Source: DAOUBP01 sp034432655
Lineage (GTDB): Bacteria > Chloroflexota > Anaerolineae > CG2-30-64-16
DNA length: 64,000 nucleotides
Assembly: GCA_034432655.1 (NCBI GenBank)
Contig: DAOUBP010000157.1
Span: forward strand, 1 to 64,000
Direction of reading: 5' to 3'
In this document: one piece after another, positions 49,222-56,271 of the stretch
Numbering within the stretch: position 1 is the stretch's first letter
How the letters are laid out: the number at the start of each line of letters is the position of its first letter
Program-made: the position numbers and the translations under genes
Notes under the pieces: model-generated
What the model was told of the DNA's origin: nothing
Database searches by the model: none
Seen by the model: only the letters and a program-made list of their open reading frames with translations

Positions 49222-50526
49222 ATGCGGGTGCGCCCCCGTTTGGTTTTGTGGTTTGGGCTGATGCTGTTGCTCAGCAGCTGTTCTCTGGGGCCGCTGTTAT
49301 CTGAAGTCTCGGTCAACCCTGACGTCATCAGCCCCAATGCGGACGGCCAGGACGATGTTACATTGATCCGCTATCGCATCAACCGGACCGCCGATGTTTC
49401 GATCTACTTTACGGACCAGAGTGGCCGACGCTTCTTCTTCCGCCAGAACGAACGCCGTTCGCCCGGCAGGTACAACGTCTATTGGGGCGGCGTCATCAAC
49501 GATCCCGAGGTGCGCACGTTGAACGGCAGCACCATGTTGGTGGAAAGCCAGGTGTTGCCCGACGGCCGGTATCTCTGGACCATCGAGGCGGTGGATGACC
49601 GGGGGCGCAGTCAAAAGGTAGAGGGCCAGATGATATTGCAGGGCGCCGATACGACGCTGCCGGAGCTCCGCAACTTCACTGTGGTGCCGCAAGAGTTCAC
49701 CCCGAACCAGGACAGCATCCGCGACCGCGTCTCCATCTCATACTACCTGACCAAGAAAGCTGAACGTGTCCAGGTGTATCTGGAGCCTTTGACGCCGGTG
49801 CTGGGACGAACGCTGCCCAAGTATCCTGTTGCCGAGAAGCAGTCTTCCTCCACAGCCGAGCCCGGCGACCCCGGCTATCACGGCTATGACTATGATGGCG
49901 GCGTGGACCTCTTTGCCGAGCCGCCTCCCGATGGAGATTACATCGTCTGGGCCCGCGCGGAGGATAAGGTGGGGAACCGGGTGGTGGTTTCTTCCACTCT
50001 GACCATCAAAGAGGGGGGCAAACCGCGCGCTGAGGTGGTTGGGGGCGAGATTGATTGGGCCGGCGAGATGAACCGCGTCGTCAGCGTACCGCTGGGACAA
50101 ACCCTGTGTTTCACGGCTACCGTGCAGAACATCGGGCCGGTGCCCATCCGCACCGCCGGGCCCTGGCCCGGACAGACCTTCAAGTTTAGCGAAAACTACA
50201 ATACCCTGGCAGCCCGTTCGGGTGAGGCGTCATGGTACCAGCAAGCCGGCATCTGGCGGTTCGGCATCAACTTCGACACCACCGGCGTGGACTTCCCCTT
50301 CCGCTGGGCCGTGGGCCGGCCCGAGGACCTGGAGCTGCGCATCATTGACGGACAGCCGCAATACTACCTGTTGCCGGGGAAGCGCGGGCTGGTATCCGGC
50401 TGCATCGAGTTCGACCAACCGCCGCCGGTGGGCACTCTTTTCTGGTGGGGCGGCTTGATCCACGAGTTTGTGGAAGTGGCCAACAATTACATTGATCGGA
50501 TCACCGTGTCGGTGGGCACGCCTTAG
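49222..50526 (+). CDS. Lipoprotein with FlgD-like Ig repeats
   Basis: A 434-residue lipoprotein. A basic start, a Leu-rich stretch and the lipobox LLSSC (Cys at about residue 19) indicate lipid anchoring. Two FlgD-Ig-like units follow: VNPDVISPNADGQDDVTLIRYRI and VVPQEFTPNQDSIRDRVSISYYL, each with an Asn/Asp-rich turn and then an Ig-like strand pattern. The C-terminal ~130 residues are a separate domain I do not recognise. GGAGG 6 bases before the ATG at 49222 fixes the start over the ATG at 49207. Its role may be in cell-surface or polymer assembly. Confidence 0.82.
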   Translation: MRVRPRLVLWFGLMLLLSSCSLGPLLSEVSVNPDVISPNADGQDDVTLIRYRINRTADVSIYFTDQSGRRFFFRQNERRSPGRYNVYWGGVINDPEVRTLNGSTMLVESQVLPDGRYLWTIEAVDDRGRSQKVEGQMILQGADTTLPELRNFTVVPQEFTPNQDSIRDRVSISYYLTKKAERVQVYLEPLTPVLGRTLPKYPVAEKQSSSTAEPGDPGYHGYDYDGGVDLFAEPPPDGDYIVWARAEDKVGNRVVVSSTLTIKEGGKPRAEVVGGEIDWAGEMNRVVSVPLGQTLCFTATVQNIGPVPIRTAGPWPGQTFKFSENYNTLAARSGEASWYQQAGIWRFGINFDTTGVDFPFRWAVGRPEDLELRIIDGQPQYYLLPGKRGLVSGCIEFDQPPPVGTLFWWGGLIHEFVEVANNYIDRITVSVGTP

Positions 50527-50552
50527 GACAGGGGGTAGGGGTCAGAGGTCAG
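50525..50552. repeat. Four heptamers at the lipoprotein stop
   Basis: AGGACAG, GGGGTAG, GGGTCAG and AGGTCAG lie in tandem, overlapping the stop codon of the lipoprotein gene. Confidence 0.6.
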
Positions 50553-50621
50553 TCCTCGTGCTGCCCGGGGCGTGAAATCTCAGGCAACTCCTGCCGGGTT
50601 GCCCTGCTGGGCAGCGGGTTA

Positions 50622-51695
50622 ATGACGAGATGGGAGATGGACGCGCAACACGGAGTACGCAATACGCAATACGGAGTACGCAATACGCAATACGGAGTAC
50701 GCAATACGCTCGCCATCATCGTCGTCAGCTACAACGTGCGTGATTTGTTGCGCGCCTGCCTGCAAGCCACGTACGCCAGCCTGGCGCTCAGCCCGGAGAT
50801 CGCGGCAACCGTGTGGGTGGTAGACAACGCCTCGGCCGATGGCAGCGCCGAGATGGTAGCGGCCGAATTCCCCCAAGCGCGCTTGATCGCCAGCCCCCAG
50901 AATCTGGGCTTCGCCGGCGGCAACAACTTGGTGTTGCATGCACTGGGCTTTGGAGATTCAACACAACAGGATGATCGGAAACACTCCCCAAGCCCCAATC
51001 CCCAATACGTCCTTCTGCTCAACCCCGACGCCGAACCCATCGGCGACGCCATCGGACAGATGGTCCGTTTCTTGCGCGAACACCCGGGAGTTGGTGGCGC
51101 CGGCGCGCAGCTCCAGTACCCCGATGGCAGATTTCAGCACGCCGCGTTCGCCTTTCCGGGGCTGCTGCAACTGTGGTTCGACCTCTTCCCCCCGCGGCCG
51201 CGGCGGCTGTTAGATTCCCGCCTCAACGGCCGCTACCCCAGACGGCGCTACCAGGCCGGGCAACCCTTCCCGGTTGATTTCGTCTTGGGCGCGGCGTTGC
51301 TGGTGCGGCGAGAGGCGATCGCGGCGGTGGGCCTGCTGGATGAGGGCTACTTTATGTACGCCGAAGAGGTGGACTGGTGCTGGCGGATGCGCCGCGCGGG
51401 CTGGCCGCTATGGTGCGTGCCCTCGGCCCGCGTGATCCATCATGGCGGCGCCAGCGCGCAGCAATTCCGCTCGCAATCGTTCGTCAACCTCTGGCGCAGC
51501 CGCCAGCGCTTGTATTCTCGTTTCTATGGGCCGCTGCGGCAAAGGCTGGCAAGCTGGATCGTGCGCCTGGGCATGGCAGCCGAGATCAGGCGGGCAAAAG
51601 CCGGCTACAGACGCGGGGAGATCAGCATGGAAGAACGGGAGGCCCGAATCCAGGCAGCGCAAACCGTGAAAAAGCTATTCGCGAGGAACAGATGA
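50622..51695 (+). CDS. Family 2 glycosyltransferase, rhamnosyltransferase-like
   Basis: A 357-residue GT-A enzyme. The catalytic domain starts at about residue 30 (LAIIVVSYNVRDLLRACL), continues with VVDNASADGSAEMV and the LLLNPDAEP acidic motif, and ends in the EVDWCWRMRRAG block typical of the WbbL/rhamnosyl group. The first ~28 residues are encoded by a heptamer repeat, and no convincing ribosome site is seen; ATG at 50622 or 50637 are both possible. Its stop overlaps the next start. Confidence 0.88.
   Translation: MTRWEMDAQHGVRNTQYGVRNTQYGVRNTLAIIVVSYNVRDLLRACLQATYASLALSPEIAATVWVVDNASADGSAEMVAAEFPQARLIASPQNLGFAGGNNLVLHALGFGDSTQQDDRKHSPSPNPQYVLLLNPDAEPIGDAIGQMVRFLREHPGVGGAGAQLQYPDGRFQHAAFAFPGLLQLWFDLFPPRPRRLLDSRLNGRYPRRRYQAGQPFPVDFVLGAALLVRREAIAAVGLLDEGYFMYAEEVDWCWRMRRAGWPLWCVPSARVIHHGGASAQQFRSQSFVNLWRSRQRLYSRFYGPLRQRLASWIVRLGMAAEIRRAKAGYRRGEISMEEREARIQAAQTVKKLFARNR
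50656..50709. repeat. Seven heptamers forming the 5' end of a GT2 gene
   Basis: TACGCAA, TACGCAA, TACGGAG is repeated as a 21-base higher-order unit: two full copies (50656-50697), then TACGCAA and TACGC. Because 21 is a multiple of 3, the protein shows a 7-residue repeat (GVRNTQY). The tract forms the N-terminus of the glycosyltransferase. Confidence 0.92.
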
Positions 51696-52480
51696 GTGAA
51701 CTTTTGTACCCTGTTCAGCTGGCGGCCATTATCCTGACCAAAAACGCGGCCCGCCATATCGGCGACTGCATCGCCACCCTGGCGTTCGCCGACCAGGTCG
51801 TGGTCTCCGACTCGTACAGCGACGACGGCACGGTGGAACTGGCCCGCCAGGCTGGCGCGATCGTGATCCAGCGGCCGTTCGACAACTTCGCCGGTCAACG
51901 TAACGCGGCTATGGAGGCGGTGCAGGCCGAATGGATCTTCTTCGTGGACGCAGATGAGCGCATCCCTCCCGCGCTGGCCGCAGAGGTGCGGCAGGTGATT
52001 GCCGAACGCCCCGAGGTGGGATGGTGGGTGCCGCGGCACAACTACATCGTGGGGCGACATGTACGCTACGGCGGGTTCTACCCGGATTATCAATTGCGAC
52101 TGATGCGCCGGGATCGCGCGCGCTACGACCCAGCGCGGCCTGTGCACGAGGTCGTTCTACTGGACGGGCCTTCAGGTGAACTTCAGAACGTGATGATCCA
52201 TTACAACTATGACACCTGGGCCCAATTCCACGCCAAACAACGACGCTACGCGCAACTGGAGGGAGAGGCTTTACGCCAACGGGGCATAAGACCGTGGCCA
52301 CATAAATTCGTGCGCCAGCCGCTGCGCGAATTCTGGCGCCGTTATGTCAGGTTACAAGGCTACCGGGACGGATGGATCGGCTTCAAACTGGCGGTTTTAC
52401 TAGGTTTCTACTATGGCTTTATGCCCCACTGGTATTTATTGAAAGGCGCCTCAGGATCCTCGGCAGCCCGGCGTCAATGA
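51692..52480 (+). CDS. Family 2 glycosyltransferase, WaaE/KdtX-like
   Basis: A 262-residue GT-A enzyme. Motifs are LAAIILTKNAARHIGDCI, SDSYSDDGTVELARQ and the DxD-type FFVDADERIPPAL, with PDYQLRLMRRDRARY further on; this is the pattern of LPS-core glucosyltransferases such as WaaE. GAGGAAC precedes the ATG, which overlaps the stop of the previous GT2 gene. Its 3' end overlaps the convergent phosphatase gene by 62 bases. Confidence 0.9.
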   Translation: MSELLYPVQLAAIILTKNAARHIGDCIATLAFADQVVVSDSYSDDGTVELARQAGAIVIQRPFDNFAGQRNAAMEAVQAEWIFFVDADERIPPALAAEVRQVIAERPEVGWWVPRHNYIVGRHVRYGGFYPDYQLRLMRRDRARYDPARPVHEVVLLDGPSGELQNVMIHYNYDTWAQFHAKQRRYAQLEGEALRQRGIRPWPHKFVRQPLREFWRRYVRLQGYRDGWIGFKLAVLLGFYYGFMPHWYLLKGASGSSAARRQ

Positions 52481-52898
52481 GTCTTTCCAAAAGATCTGCT
52501 GTTTGCTCATACCCTTCGATGGGCCCTCCGTAGGGATCTGCCACCTCATCGTATTCGCCCGCCATCTCGGCAAGCAGAAAAACTTTCCCCAGATGTTGCG
52601 GGGCCATATAAAACAGCGACCGCCGATGCGCCTCCTCCATGACAAGCACAATATTTGCCTGGTCCAGCAGCGCAGGTGTCACCTGACGGGACCGGTGGCC
52701 GGTCAGATCGCAATCTCGCTGGCCCAACACTTTGACGGCATTGCGGCTGGCCTCCAAACCTTCCTCGGCCCACACGCCGGCCGACAGCACTTGCACTTGA
52801 TCCGCCAGCCCCAGCTCAGCAATGCGACGGCGCATGATGGCAGCGGCCATCGGAGAACGACAAATGTTGGCAGTACAGACGAAGAGGATCGTTTTCAC
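52419..52898 (-). CDS. Low-molecular-weight protein tyrosine phosphatase
   Basis: A 159-residue phosphatase. The P-loop CTANICRSP (Cys at about residue 8, C-x5-R-S) lies at the N-terminus, and the general-acid loop VADPYGG at about residue 119 has the Asp. In gene clusters for exopolysaccharide, such enzymes remove phosphate from a tyrosine kinase, but no kinase gene is visible here. The start is a GTG at 52898. The 3' end overlaps the convergent glycosyltransferase gene by 62 bases. Confidence 0.92.
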   Translation of the reverse strand: MKTILFVCTANICRSPMAAAIMRRRIAELGLADQVQVLSAGVWAEEGLEASRNAVKVLGQRDCDLTGHRSRQVTPALLDQANIVLVMEEAHRRSLFYMAPQHLGKVFLLAEMAGEYDEVADPYGGPIEGYEQTADLLERLIDAGLPRILRRLSINTSGA

Positions 52899-52957
52899 GA
52901 GGTCTCCAGAGGGGGCCTCCAGGCCCGGTACGGGCCTGGTGGCCGGCTGATCATCAA

Positions 52958-53518
52958 CTAGGCGAGCTCAGGCTGGATCAGCCCATAATCACCGCTGCGT
53001 CGGCGGTAGAGGACGTTGATCTGGTTCTGGTTGATGTTGTAGAATACATAAAAATCGTGCCCCAGCAGTTCCATCTGCTCGATCGCCTCTTCCTCGTCCA
53101 TAGGAATCATCTGGAACCGCTTCACACGGGTAACCCCCTTGCGCTCCTCCTCAGGGGCCTCCTCTGCGAGCGCCTCCTCGGGAAGCTGCGCCTCGATCTC
53201 ACCGCCCTCACCCCGCCGAGCGCGGCGCCGACGCTTATGTCGGTCAATCTGGCGCTGCATCTTTTCAAAAACGGCATCCACCGAAGCGAACATGTCAGCT
53301 GACGCTTCCTCCGCCCGCAGGATCGCGTTTTTTGTCCGGAGGGTTACCTGCGCAATCTGCCGGTCTTCAGCGGCGCGAGCTCCGTCGGCAACGGCAAGCT
53401 CAACACGGCCATCAATGATATTGGGGAGGAAACGTTCCAGGCGGCCGATCTTTTTCTCGACGTACTTGCGCAGGTTGTCGTTGATTTCGAGGTTCTTGCC
53501 GGTGATGCTGAGTTGCAT
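52958..53518 (-). CDS. hpf: Ribosome hibernation promoting factor, long form
   Basis: A 186-residue ribosome-dimerising factor. The N-terminal S30AE domain (about residues 1-100, MQLSITGKNLEINDNLRKYVEKKIGRLERF) binds the decoding site of the small subunit. A Lys/Arg- and Glu-rich linker (about 95-130) leads to the C-terminal dimerisation domain (VKRFQMIPMDEEEAIEQMELLGHDFYVF). AAAGGAG is 9 bases before the ATG. Confidence 0.95.
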   Translation of the reverse strand: MQLSITGKNLEINDNLRKYVEKKIGRLERFLPNIIDGRVELAVADGARAAEDRQIAQVTLRTKNAILRAEEASADMFASVDAVFEKMQRQIDRHKRRRRARRGEGGEIEAQLPEEALAEEAPEEERKGVTRVKRFQMIPMDEEEAIEQMELLGHDFYVFYNINQNQINVLYRRRSGDYGLIQPELA

Positions 53519-53667
53519 AGGCCTATGCTCCTTTCCGTAATCGTGGCGGCGTATGCGCTTTGACGATCAGCCTGCGGGGTATAGCCGATCGCTGGCCGGA
53601 ATTTCGGGCGCATGAGGCCGCCGGATGTGGGTAAACAGATTTTAATCTGAGTTGTGCGAAAAGTCAA

Positions 53668-54441
53668 TTAACTCGCGGCGTCCGGGGCAGGCTGGCCTGG
53701 CTCCCAACGCGCCCGGGCCAGGGTGAAGCCGCCGACCCACGACGCGCCTCCGCCGCGCAATGCCTCGGCGCAGGCCTGCAACGTGCTGCCGGTAGTACAG
53801 ACATCATCCACCAGCACGATTCGCTTTCCCGCCACGCTGCGGGTACAAGCGAACGCCCCTACTACGTTCAGAGCGCGCTCTGAACGTCCCAGCCCAACCT
53901 GCTGCCGCGTCGCTCGGACGCGAACCAACGTTTGCTCGTCCACCGGGACACCCACGGCCTCGGCCAGGCCCTTCGCCAACAGCGCCGCCTGATTGTAGCC
54001 ACGCTCAGCGACCCGCTGGCGGTGCAATGGCACGGGCACGATCACATCTGCCGGGGCAGGGATACGTGGCCAGGCAGCCGCCATCAGCGCGGCCAACGGC
54101 TCTGCGAGGCTGCGGTTGTTCTCGTATTTCAGCTGATGAATAGCATCCCGCAGAGGCGGAGCGAAGACAGCGGCCGAGATGATGACGTCCAACGGTGAAG
54201 GGAGCGCCAGACAATCCGGGCAGAGCAACTCGTCCGGGCCCGGCCGGCCACAACGCGGACAGGCCGGCGCAGGCGGTGGCACGACCCGTGCCAGGCAAGC
54301 CCGACAAAACACCTCCCCCATGCGCCCACAACCGGGGCAGCGCGGGGGGTAAAGCACATCAAGCAGGATCCGGCCGGCCCGCCGCAACTCACGCCGGAGC
54401 CCTGTGAACCTGGCGGCACCGGTTAAAGCCATCCCCATCAT
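53668..54441 (-). CDS. ComF-family phosphoribosyltransferase-like protein
   Basis: A 257-residue protein. The N-terminal part has three CxxC pairs (YPPRCPGCGRMGEVFCRACL, then CPRCGRPG) that should bind zinc. The C-terminal half is a phosphoribosyltransferase fold with the PRPP motif IVLVDDVCTTGSTLQ (about residues 207-221). In naturally transformable bacteria, ComF helps single-stranded DNA uptake; with no other competence genes here, the role is inferred. The start is set at the ATG 54441 after GGGAGAGG; a longer frame has no similarity. Confidence 0.9.
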   Translation of the reverse strand: MMGMALTGAARFTGLRRELRRAGRILLDVLYPPRCPGCGRMGEVFCRACLARVVPPPAPACPRCGRPGPDELLCPDCLALPSPLDVIISAAVFAPPLRDAIHQLKYENNRSLAEPLAALMAAAWPRIPAPADVIVPVPLHRQRVAERGYNQAALLAKGLAEAVGVPVDEQTLVRVRATRQQVGLGRSERALNVVGAFACTRSVAGKRIVLVDDVCTTGSTLQACAEALRGGGASWVGGFTLARARWEPGQPAPDAAS

Positions 54442-54463
54442 CCGTCCCTCTCCCGGGGACGTC

Positions 54464-54619
54464 TCACTGACGGCCGGTGAACAGGCCCTGGACGGTGTTG
54501 ATGACCCATAAACGAAGGTCATCACCCATGATCAGCAAAATGGCCACGATGATGATGGCGATCAGAACGATGATCAGGGCCAGCTCAAGGAGGCTGGCAC
54601 TAGAACCTTGATTACGCAT
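54464..54619 (-). CDS. Flp-pilin-like small membrane peptide, 51 residues
   Basis: The sequence is a short N-terminus (MRNQGSSASLLELAL), a long hydrophobic stretch of Ile/Val/Leu/Ala (about residues 13-31), a DD turn and an amphipathic tail (LWVINTVQGLFTG). The ASLLEL block before the helix resembles the ASLVEY processing site of Flp/Fap pilins, with Glu at 12. The usual Gly just before the cut is not present at that spacing. AAAGG lies upstream of the ATG. It starts 98 bases before the ComF-type gene on the same strand. No tad or prepilin peptidase genes are in the window. Confidence 0.6.
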   Translation of the reverse strand: MRNQGSSASLLELALIIVLIAIIIVAILLIMGDDLRLWVINTVQGLFTGRQ

Positions 54620-54717
54620 CCTCTACCTTTCTCTCAACCTCTGGCGCCAGCCTGATGATACACCGGCCGCGCTGTCATGTGAAGTATCCATCTCATCAAT
54701 CACCTGCTCTGCCTCTG

Positions 54718-55485
54718 TCAACGGCCGGACGGCGCCAGCGCGGCCCGGATGCGACGCCCTTTGCGCAAGAGCCGCCGGAGCGCAAGCCGCAGAACGGTGC
54801 GCGCGGCTTTCAGGATCTCGTTGCGGGAGATCTTGGATTGTCCCAGGCGACGATCAACGAAAACGATCGGCACCTCACCGACAGTGAAGCCGAGCTGCTG
54901 ACAATTGTACAACATCTCGATCAGATATGAATAGCCATTGGCACGAATCGCATCCAGATCAATGGCTTCCAGCACCGCGCGACGATAGCAACGAAAGCCC
55001 GCTGTGCAATCGCGCGCGTGCAGGCCCAGTACCAGGTGTGCCAGCGTGTTTGCGCCCCAACTCAGCAACTTGCGCTCAACTCCCCACAGGCGCACCCCGC
55101 CCCCTGGGACATACCGCGACCCGATGACCAGGTCGTAACGCTGGCTGGCCTCCAACAGGGCAGGCAGATAAGAAGGATCATGGGAGAAATCGGCGTCCAT
55201 CGTCAGGATCAAATCTGCTCCCATCGCCAGGGCCTGCCGAAAGCCGGCTGTGTAGGCCGTGCCCAGGCCTAACTTGCCGGCCCGATGGATGACGTGAATA
55301 TCATCGCGGCCGCGCGCCAGCTCATCGGCCAGCTGGCCGGTGCCATCGGGAGAATTGTCGTCTACGATGATGACCTGGATCGGGGCAGACAGCGCTGAGA
55401 TCGCCGCAATGAGAGCGCGCAGGTTCTCTCGCTCATTGTAAGTCGGCAATACAAGGACCACGTTAGGACGATAAGTATGGGGCAC
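54718..55485 (-). CDS. Polyprenol monophosphomannose synthase-like GT2
   Basis: A 255-residue soluble GT-A enzyme related to dolichol-phosphate mannose synthase. Motifs are VVLVLPTYNERENL, IIVDDNSPDGTGQL and the DxD-type LTMDADFSHDP, with GSRYVPGGGV and RLGQSKISRNEI in the C-terminal part; these are characteristic of the DPM1 group. The C-terminus is a highly basic tail without membrane helices. The start is a GTG at 55485, supported by GAGGAAAAC 5 bases upstream. The product would be a lipid-linked sugar for the GT-C enzymes of this region. Confidence 0.92.
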   Translation of the reverse strand: MPHTYRPNVVLVLPTYNERENLRALIAAISALSAPIQVIIVDDNSPDGTGQLADELARGRDDIHVIHRAGKLGLGTAYTAGFRQALAMGADLILTMDADFSHDPSYLPALLEASQRYDLVIGSRYVPGGGVRLWGVERKLLSWGANTLAHLVLGLHARDCTAGFRCYRRAVLEAIDLDAIRANGYSYLIEMLYNCQQLGFTVGEVPIVFVDRRLGQSKISRNEILKAARTVLRLALRRLLRKGRRIRAALAPSGR

Positions 55486-55628
55486 GAACTGTTTTCCTCG
55501 ATGAGAATGGCCAGACTTTAACTGCCATGCACGTTTCAAGCCTATTCTAGCACAACCTGACATACGACGCCAGTGTAATGGGGGCAGTGGTGCAATTGAT
55601 GAAACTAGAAAAATCTTGCACAAACCCC

Positions 55629-55656
55629 TTGACATTCTCGTGAAAATCATTATAAT
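55629..55656 (+). promoter_or_regulatory. Consensus promoter of the Rrf2-type regulator gene
   Basis: TTGACA (55629-55634) and TATAAT (55651-55656) are both perfect, with a 16-base spacer. The -10 box overlaps the first bases of the palindrome at 55654-55678, so a bound repressor would block polymerase. Confidence 0.85.
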
Positions 55657-55678
55657 TGAGACTAGTTTAGTCTCAATT
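55654..55678. promoter_or_regulatory. Palindromic operator for the Rrf2-family regulator
   Basis: AATTGAGACTA (55654-55664), the spacer GTT (55665-55667) and TAGTCTCAATT (55668-55678) form a perfect 25-base palindrome over the -10 region and transcription start. Its place ahead of the Rrf2-type gene suggests autorepression. I did not find a second exact copy before cydA. Confidence 0.8.
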
Positions 55679-55715
55679 CCTCAACGCAAGTTCTTACGCA
55701 ACCGGCTGAGCTGCC

Positions 55716-56138
55716 ATGATCACTATCAACCGTGAGACCGACTATGCAGCTCGCGTGCTCCTGCATCTGGCACTCCAGGAACCAGGCAGCCGCGTCACTG
55801 CGCAACAAATAGCCGCGCAGCGCGTGATCCCTCGTGCTCTGGTGCGCCGGGTGGTCAGCCGCCTCAGCGCCGCCGGTCTCGTGATCACGACGCGCGGCAG
55901 CGAAGGCGGGATCAGCCTGGCCCGGCCAGCTGCGCAGATCAGCCTGTTGGATGTCGTGGAAGCCCTCGAGGGGCCACTGGCTCTCAACATCTGCACCATC
56001 GAGCCCGAAGTGTGCCCCTTGATCCCGGTTTGCACCGTACACGACGCCTGGGTCCACGCCCGGCAGCTATTGCGCGACACCCTGGCCCAGATCACATTCG
56101 ACAGGCTGGCGAACAAGAAGGAGGTGGGTAGCGGGTAG
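55716..56138 (+). CDS. Rrf2-family transcriptional regulator with Fe-S Cys motif
   Basis: A 140-residue regulator. The N-terminal winged helix begins MITINRETDYAARVLLHLAL and includes the recognition region PRALVRRVVSRLSAAGLV. A wing with TTRGSEGGISLARPA follows. Three Cys, C-x6-C-x5-C in NICTIEPEVCPLIPVC, are placed like the iron-sulfur ligands of IscR/NsrR-type members, so a labile cluster probably senses NO, O2 or redox state. The perfect operator and promoter lie upstream, and the cytochrome bd genes start 133 bases downstream, an obvious regulon. Confidence 0.9.
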   Translation: MITINRETDYAARVLLHLALQEPGSRVTAQQIAAQRVIPRALVRRVVSRLSAAGLVITTRGSEGGISLARPAAQISLLDVVEALEGPLALNICTIEPEVCPLIPVCTVHDAWVHARQLLRDTLAQITFDRLANKKEVGSG

Positions 56139-56142
56139 GAGC

Positions 56143-56235
56143 GAAACAGCGAAGCAACGAATCATGAATCAGCGAATCAGCGAATCACGAATTCACTGTT
56201 CGTCCGTTCGCCGTTTGCTGATTCGCCCATTCACC
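56143..56235. repeat. Octamer repeats between the regulator and cydA
   Basis: GAATCAGC, GAATCAGC and GAATCACG (56166-56189), with the inverted form (TTCGCC, GATTCGCC) towards 56235. The tract fills most of the 133-base gap and is the same octamer as at 18902-19005. Confidence 0.7.
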
Positions 56236-56271
56236 GTCAGGTATCAGCCATTTCTCTGTGGAGGTTGACGC

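Noticed and set aside
53668..54441. Evidence for a competence system from the ComF-type gene together with the comQXPA-like genes
   Set aside because: ComF-like phosphoribosyltransferases are widespread outside competence, and no DNA-uptake genes are present here; the shared Com name is not evidence of a link.
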